Origin: a virus
Reading direction: 5' to 3' (one strand)
DNA: 64,000 nt
IMG/VR virus record: IMGVR_UViG_3300023110_001773
Span: 62,001 to 126,000 of that record
Shown: positions 60,563 to 64,000 of the stretch, one piece after another
Layout: every line of letters begins with the position of its first letter
Position numbering within the stretch: the stretch's first letter is position 1
The notes under the pieces: generated by a model
The model's input: the letters and a program-made list of their open reading frames with translations, nothing else
Database searches by the model: none
Told to the model about the DNA's origin: nothing
Position numbers and translations under genes: made by a program

Positions 60563-62064
60563 GATAAAAGTTTTTTAGTAATATACTCATCGACATGACC
60601 GAGTATATATTTACTTCTTCTCTCCATGTGAACTTCAGTTGCAAAGTCTTCCCACTTGACACTGGGATCAATAAAGAACTTATCATACATGAATGGGTCT
60701 ATTAGATTCTTTGCCTGATACTGTGAGAACTCTTCTGCACAAAACTTCATAACCTCGTGTAGATTGGTGCAATCATTTTCCCACGGCAGATAGTATCCAG
60801 ATTCTTTGACATAGTTGTATAGGGTCTCGTAGTATGGATTTCTACTCTTTGACCAATCAATCGGATCATCTGGAAACTCTGTTCTGCGGTATCCAAACTT
60901 ACTCCAATCACGATCAAACTCAGAGTTGTGATTCAATGTCTCTACATTGTTCTGCAAGTCTTTGATCATCAGTACATTCATGTGATAACTGTTTCTGTTC
61001 CAGTACTGCGATAACCACTTGCCAGTGTCCCTCAGATCGTCCACAGTCTCGTGTGGGAGTCCGGCGATAAGAGAGATATGTCCTTTGTAGAATCCAGCGT
61101 TCTCTCTGAAATACTCATCGACCTCTATCAAACCTTCTTTGATTCTACCACTGTCCATACCTTTGCCGATGGACTTGGCAGACTCATGTTTCATAGACTC
61201 GACACCATAGAAGTGTGAGGTGATACCCATCTTGATTAGATTGTCCCAATCTTGTTTGCGAGACACAATAAGATCAGCTCTAATATAGGCAGTCATCTTG
61301 GGTGTAAAGGGAAGTTTTTCTATGACGTTGGCAAACTTCTCAATCTTCTGTGAACTATCGTTGAAGGTTTCATCCAGAACAATATAATGTTCTGTACCCC
61401 ACTTGTCATAGTTTTCCAACATCTCATCATATACACTCTGTGCTGTGCGTGAGTAATCACCCTTAACTCCGAGAACAGGGAAACTACAGAACTTGCATTT
61501 GAACTTGCATCCACGGGCAAACTCTAGTAACAGAATTTCTCTGGGGTTGATAAAGTCTGTATCCTTGTAAGACACCGTGAGATCGTCTTTCGGAAAGGAC
61601 TTGTAGTTGACGTAACAGTTTATTACACGATTGGTATGGATAGGTTCTGGCCCACCTTTGAAGTGATCTATGAGTGCAAGTATTGCATTCTCACCGTAAC
61701 CGTAAACATACCAATCCATCTCCAATTCTTTCATAGAGTTGTTTTGACTGCCTGCAACAAGGGGAATGCGTGGATAAGTTTCTCGTAACCATTTTACGAG
61801 ACCGATAACGCTTGGACTATTTAAAAAGAAGGTAGAACCAAATCCGAAAAATAAAAATTCATCATCAACTTTACGAGAAATATATTTTTTTAATTGATCC
61901 AAACTCCATCTTTGAACGTAGTCAATGACTTCGACATCATATCCGTGTTGACGTAAAAAGGTGCTTATTTTGTGGCCGCCAGATGAACGCCTGATACTGA
62001 TCTTGGAACTATCAAAGTCTAATCCCAAATCTTCAAGTTGTCCACCAAAAATAATACTATGCAA
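60559..62064 (-). CDS. B12-type radical SAM protein
   Basis: The 501-residue protein has an N-terminal B12-binding-like domain (about 25-140, including GGHKISTFLRQHGYDVEVID) and then a radical SAM core with GCKFKCKFC, giving C186, C190 and C193 (CxxxCxxC). Later TIM-barrel pieces YIRADLIV and GHISLIAGLPHET match the family. The start is a TTG at 62064, with no ATG upstream before a stop. It converges with the tape-measure candidate and follows the gp32 terminator. The substrate is unknown; methylthio- or C-methyl transfer are family roles. Confidence 0.8.
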   Translation of the reverse strand: MHSIIFGGQLEDLGLDFDSSKISIRRSSGGHKISTFLRQHGYDVEVIDYVQRWSLDQLKKYISRKVDDEFLFFGFGSTFFLNSPSVIGLVKWLRETYPRIPLVAGSQNNSMKELEMDWYVYGYGENAILALIDHFKGGPEPIHTNRVINCYVNYKSFPKDDLTVSYKDTDFINPREILLLEFARGCKFKCKFCSFPVLGVKGDYSRTAQSVYDEMLENYDKWGTEHYIVLDETFNDSSQKIEKFANVIEKLPFTPKMTAYIRADLIVSRKQDWDNLIKMGITSHFYGVESMKHESAKSIGKGMDSGRIKEGLIEVDEYFRENAGFYKGHISLIAGLPHETVDDLRDTGKWLSQYWNRNSYHMNVLMIKDLQNNVETLNHNSEFDRDWSKFGYRRTEFPDDPIDWSKSRNPYYETLYNYVKESGYYLPWENDCTNLHEVMKFCAEEFSQYQAKNLIDPFMYDKFFIDPSVKWEDFATEVHMERRSKYILGHVDEYITKKLLS

Positions 62065-62079
62065 ATCAGATTACCAGAT

Positions 62080-62109
62080 AAAAAAAGGGCGCCATTATTT
62101 ATGGCGCCC
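62080..62109 (-). terminator. Rho-independent terminator after gp32
   Basis: A perfect 9-bp stem GGGCGCCAT/ATGGCGCCC (62087-62095 and 62101-62109) with a five-base loop is followed on the minus strand by seven T. It lies 21 bases after the gp32 stop, ends the highly expressed SSB transcript and separates it from the radical SAM gene. Confidence 0.93.
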
Positions 62110-62129
62110 AAAGAGGAGACGACTATATC

Positions 62130-63044
62130 TTAGTCATCATCAGCCAGTCGGGAGAAATACGACATAGCATCTTCATCATCAGATGTGGCAACTGTGACTG
62201 TATCTGTAGATGCGGTACTTTCCGCAATAAAGATATCGTCTTCAATATCATCAGTCTGACTAGAAACAGTAGATGCAGGACTTACTGATACACTACCTTT
62301 TAGAACACCATTGAGTTTATCTTTGAGTTCATCATAAGACTTGAAGTTACTAGGATCAACAATCTCATTCAAAGAGTACTGTTGTTCCCAGATCGCATCA
62401 ATAGCCTCATCCGAGTCGGCAATGGGACGAACCCTAGAAGCAAACTTAGATTTGTCATAGTTACGATAACCAGCAACGTTCCTTGCAACAAGTGCAAAGT
62501 CTACACCTTCCCACGGATCAAACGGATTGATCGGATCATCGGAAGGAACGGTGGGTTTGATAACGTCTTGAATCATTTCAAAAATTTTCTGTCCATACCT
62601 GTACAAGAAAACTTTGCCTTCATTTTCTGGGTTGGCGGGATCAGAAACAACCAAAATGTTTGAGTAATAATTCAAACGGCGTTTCTGTTTGCGAGCGATT
62701 TCCTTATCGGCCTCTACACCAGAGTTCCAGAGTTGGGTGTTCAATTCTGAAACGGGGTCAGGTTGGTTCAGAGTTGTAAGAGAGTTTTCGATATACCACT
62801 TACCAGTAGGGCCTTGGAAACCATGTGTCCAAAGACGTACCCAATAACTGTCCTCGCCCTTGGAGGGGGGAAGGAAACGAATTACGGCAGAACCATTACC
62901 AGCCTTGTCAACGGAAAGTTTCCATTCTTTGCCAGTATCGTTTGATTCTGTAGTGGTGGTAGTTGACATTTTCTCAACCTGCTTAAGCAGGGTATCGAAA
63001 CTGCCACGACTCTTACGAAGATCAGAGATAGAATTTGCAGACAT
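62130..63044 (-). CDS. 32: Single-stranded DNA-binding protein gp32
   Basis: The 304-residue protein matches T4-like gp32: basic N-terminal assembly segment (ISDLRKSRGSFDTLLKQVEK, 6-25), an OB-fold core (WKLSVDKAGNGSAVIRFLPP near 42-61, YWVRLWTHGFQGPTGKWYIE near 67-86) and an acidic C-terminus (DDEDAMSYFSRLADDD, 289-304) used to bind replication proteins. A SD AAGGAGCAAC precedes the ATG. It is adjacent to gp59, which loads the helicase on gp32-coated DNA. Confidence 0.93.
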   Translation of the reverse strand: MSANSISDLRKSRGSFDTLLKQVEKMSTTTTTESNDTGKEWKLSVDKAGNGSAVIRFLPPSKGEDSYWVRLWTHGFQGPTGKWYIENSLTTLNQPDPVSELNTQLWNSGVEADKEIARKQKRRLNYYSNILVVSDPANPENEGKVFLYRYGQKIFEMIQDVIKPTVPSDDPINPFDPWEGVDFALVARNVAGYRNYDKSKFASRVRPIADSDEAIDAIWEQQYSLNEIVDPSNFKSYDELKDKLNGVLKGSVSVSPASTVSSQTDDIEDDIFIAESTASTDTVTVATSDDEDAMSYFSRLADDD

Positions 63045-63064
63045 ATGTTGCTCCTTTGTGCGGT

Positions 63065-63256
63065 TTATTTACTATCGTGTTTACTGTATATTTTGCTTTT
63101 TGCGGTTAGTGACTCGGCGAACTCATCACTATCATATACATCTTCATCATATAACAAATGTTTGTACTTGTCAAGCCTAGTTTTGCCTTCACTAGAAACT
63201 CGATGAATACGTTGTTCCTTTTGGTTACTACCTCGGGAACTTTTTGACTTACTCAT
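63065..63256 (-). CDS. Small basic protein between gp59 and gp32
   Basis: The 63-residue protein is hydrophilic and Lys/Ser-rich (MSKSKSSRGSNQKEQRIHRV), with a central acidic YDEDVYDSDEFAESL stretch. It overlaps the gp59 stop (ATGA) and has an AGGAAG site and a late-promoter box just upstream. Marine T4-like phages carry small proteins here, but I recognise no function. Confidence 0.6.
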   Translation of the reverse strand: MSKSKSSRGSNQKEQRIHRVSSEGKTRLDKYKHLLYDEDVYDSDEFAESLTAKSKIYSKHDSK

Positions 63257-63855
63257 TGATGTACTTCCTTATTTATAACATCTTTAAGCGGTGTTGCAAC
63301 AGACTTCATATTGTCTGTCAGTCTAACGAATGGACGGTACTTGGTTATACACATAGACGCATCTTCAAGCAATATGTCATTCGCATTCATATCGACAAAG
63401 TTAAAAATCTTATCTAAGATTGTCATTGTCTCTATATTAATTATATTACCAAAAAAGAGACGAAATGTCAAGGGGTGTTTTCCATTAATTGAAATAAATG
63501 GGTCGGCGATTTCTTCCTTTTCCATGTCGAGTAGAATTCTGTCAATATCTTGTTTAAACTGATATTCTCTTTTGACTTTTCTGTTCTGCCACTGATCGTA
63601 TCTTCTTGCAGCATCAACATCAAACAACCCACCCCATTTCTCTCCAGAGACAAAATTAGCAACAAGGAAATTAATTATTTCCTCACGAGAATAATCTCTG
63701 GCAAGTTTTTTAATAGAAACGAGGTCTTTTCTTTTACGAAATGTTTCTTCTTTGACTCTTACTTTTCCTTTATACTTTACTATGTCATAATTCTTGGTTG
63801 TAAAGTGCAATTTGATTGCAAGGTAAAGTCGATAAACTTCAAACGGTTCTATCAT
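63253..63855 (-). CDS. 59: Replicative helicase loader gp59
   Basis: The 200-residue protein aligns with T4 gp59 (217 residues): YRLYLAIKLHFTTKNYDIVK (8-27) and YKGKVRVKEETFRKRKDLVS are the HMG-like N-domain, and INGKHPLTFRLFFGNIINIE plus TMTILDKIFNFVDMN the C-domain. It loads gp41 helicase on recombination intermediates covered with gp32. It overlaps the gp33 stop by ATGA. Confidence 0.9.
   Translation of the reverse strand: MIEPFEVYRLYLAIKLHFTTKNYDIVKYKGKVRVKEETFRKRKDLVSIKKLARDYSREEIINFLVANFVSGEKWGGLFDVDAARRYDQWQNRKVKREYQFKQDIDRILLDMEKEEIADPFISINGKHPLTFRLFFGNIINIETMTILDKIFNFVDMNANDILLEDASMCITKYRPFVRLTDNMKSVATPLKDVINKEVHQ
63270..63277 (-). promoter_or_regulatory. Late-promoter box TATAAATA before the gene at 63065
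   Basis: An exact box on the minus strand lies inside the 3' end of gp59 and 13 bases before the ATG at 63256, with AGGAAG between. It could supply late transcription of the small protein and gp32. Confidence 0.6.
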
Positions 63856-64000
63856 ATTGGCAGTTTAGATGTCTTCTTTGCTTTTAACAAATTGAGGTTT
63901 TGAGCCTCGGCAGTAATCTTTTCTTTTAAAGACGGTGTAAGAAGTTTCTTAATACTTTCAATTTCTACTTCATTGCGAACACAAAAATCTGTTAGTACGT
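63852..64000 (-). CDS. 33: Late transcription co-activator gp33, C-terminal part
   Basis: The window edge cuts this gene; 48 C-terminal residues remain. VLTDFCVRNEVEIESIKKLL followed by TPSLKEKITAEAQNLNLLKA matches the C-terminal half of T4 gp33 (FLEENSIPETQFAKFIPSGI, IIEKIQSEAIDENLL), the factor that links gp55-RNA polymerase to the clamp. The order gp33, gp59, gp32 is the T4 order. The extreme clamp-binding end (KTSKLPI) differs from T4. Confidence 0.75.
   Translation of the reverse strand, partial: VLTDFCVRNEVEIESIKKLLTPSLKEKITAEAQNLNLLKAKKTSKLPI

Noticed and set aside
1-64000. tRNA genes, CRISPR arrays, insertion sequences, integrase or attachment sites
   Set aside because: None could be recognised by eye. 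The gene content is that of a lytic T4-like phage. A covariance-model scan would be needed to exclude tRNAs.

Overview
The window is part of the genome of a T4-like (Tevenvirinae-type) myovirus. The evidence is an almost complete, recognisable T4-type virion and late-gene set (gp33, gp59, gp32, gp55, UvsW, UvsY, gp47, the gp13-gp23 block, gp5/6/7/8/10/25/27/48/53/54/26/51). The gene order (gp23-gp22-gp21-gp20-gp19-gp18-gp17-gp16-gp15-gp14-gp13 beside uvsY/uvsW/gp55) and the large repeat-rich baseplate and fibre proteins resemble marine 'exo-T-even' phages of cyanobacteria and SAR11-type hosts rather than enteric T4. No photosynthesis gene and no tRNA was seen, so the host is not fixed by this window. 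The DNA is AT-rich and densely coding. No gap without a gene exceeds 300 bases; the largest is 134 bases, at 4070-4203.

Layout. 1-7.5 kb (minus strand): the start of the gp47 recombination nuclease, a glycosyltransferase-like protein, a TagD-type nucleotidyltransferase, a DruA/DUF4338-like protein, two conserved unknowns, late sigma factor gp55, UvsW, UvsY, a tail-tube-like protein and a small lipoprotein with an HExxH motif. 7.5-20.7 kb (minus): capsid, scaffold, protease, portal, tube, sheath, terminase and neck genes gp23 to gp13; a strong terminator follows gp23. 20.7-24.8 kb (minus): six small or repeat-rich fibre-type proteins. 24.8-30.4 kb (plus): an accessory island of four paralogous GT-A-like glycosyltransferases, one fused to a long extra region with a SPASM-like cysteine tail, and a methyltransferase-like protein. 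30.4-32.1 kb (minus): a 2OG-oxygenase-like protein, another GT-A-like enzyme and a small protein. 32.2-56.3 kb (minus): fibre proteins, gp10-like, gp8, gp7-like, gp6, PAAR tip, gp25, gp5-like spike, gp27, gp53 and gp48. 56.3-60.6 kb (plus): gp4, gp2-like, gp54, gp26/gp51 and a tape-measure candidate. 60.6-64 kb (minus): a B12-type radical SAM protein, gp32, a small protein, gp59 and the C-terminal end of gp33.

Regulation. T4-type late promoters (TATAAATA) stand before gp48, gp25, gp23, gp22, gp18, the lipoprotein and several fibre or structural genes, matching the presence of gp55 and gp33. Some lie only 5-6 bases from an ATG and would give leaderless mRNAs. gp55 itself has a near-consensus sigma70 promoter, back to back with a perfect-consensus promoter on the other strand that points antisense to the late region.

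The most notable observation is a classic -1 slippery heptamer (T TTT TTC) two codons before the gp26 stop. It joins gp26 to an otherwise start-less gp51, directly upstream of the tape-measure candidate. This is the arrangement used by tail assembly chaperones of long-tailed phages.
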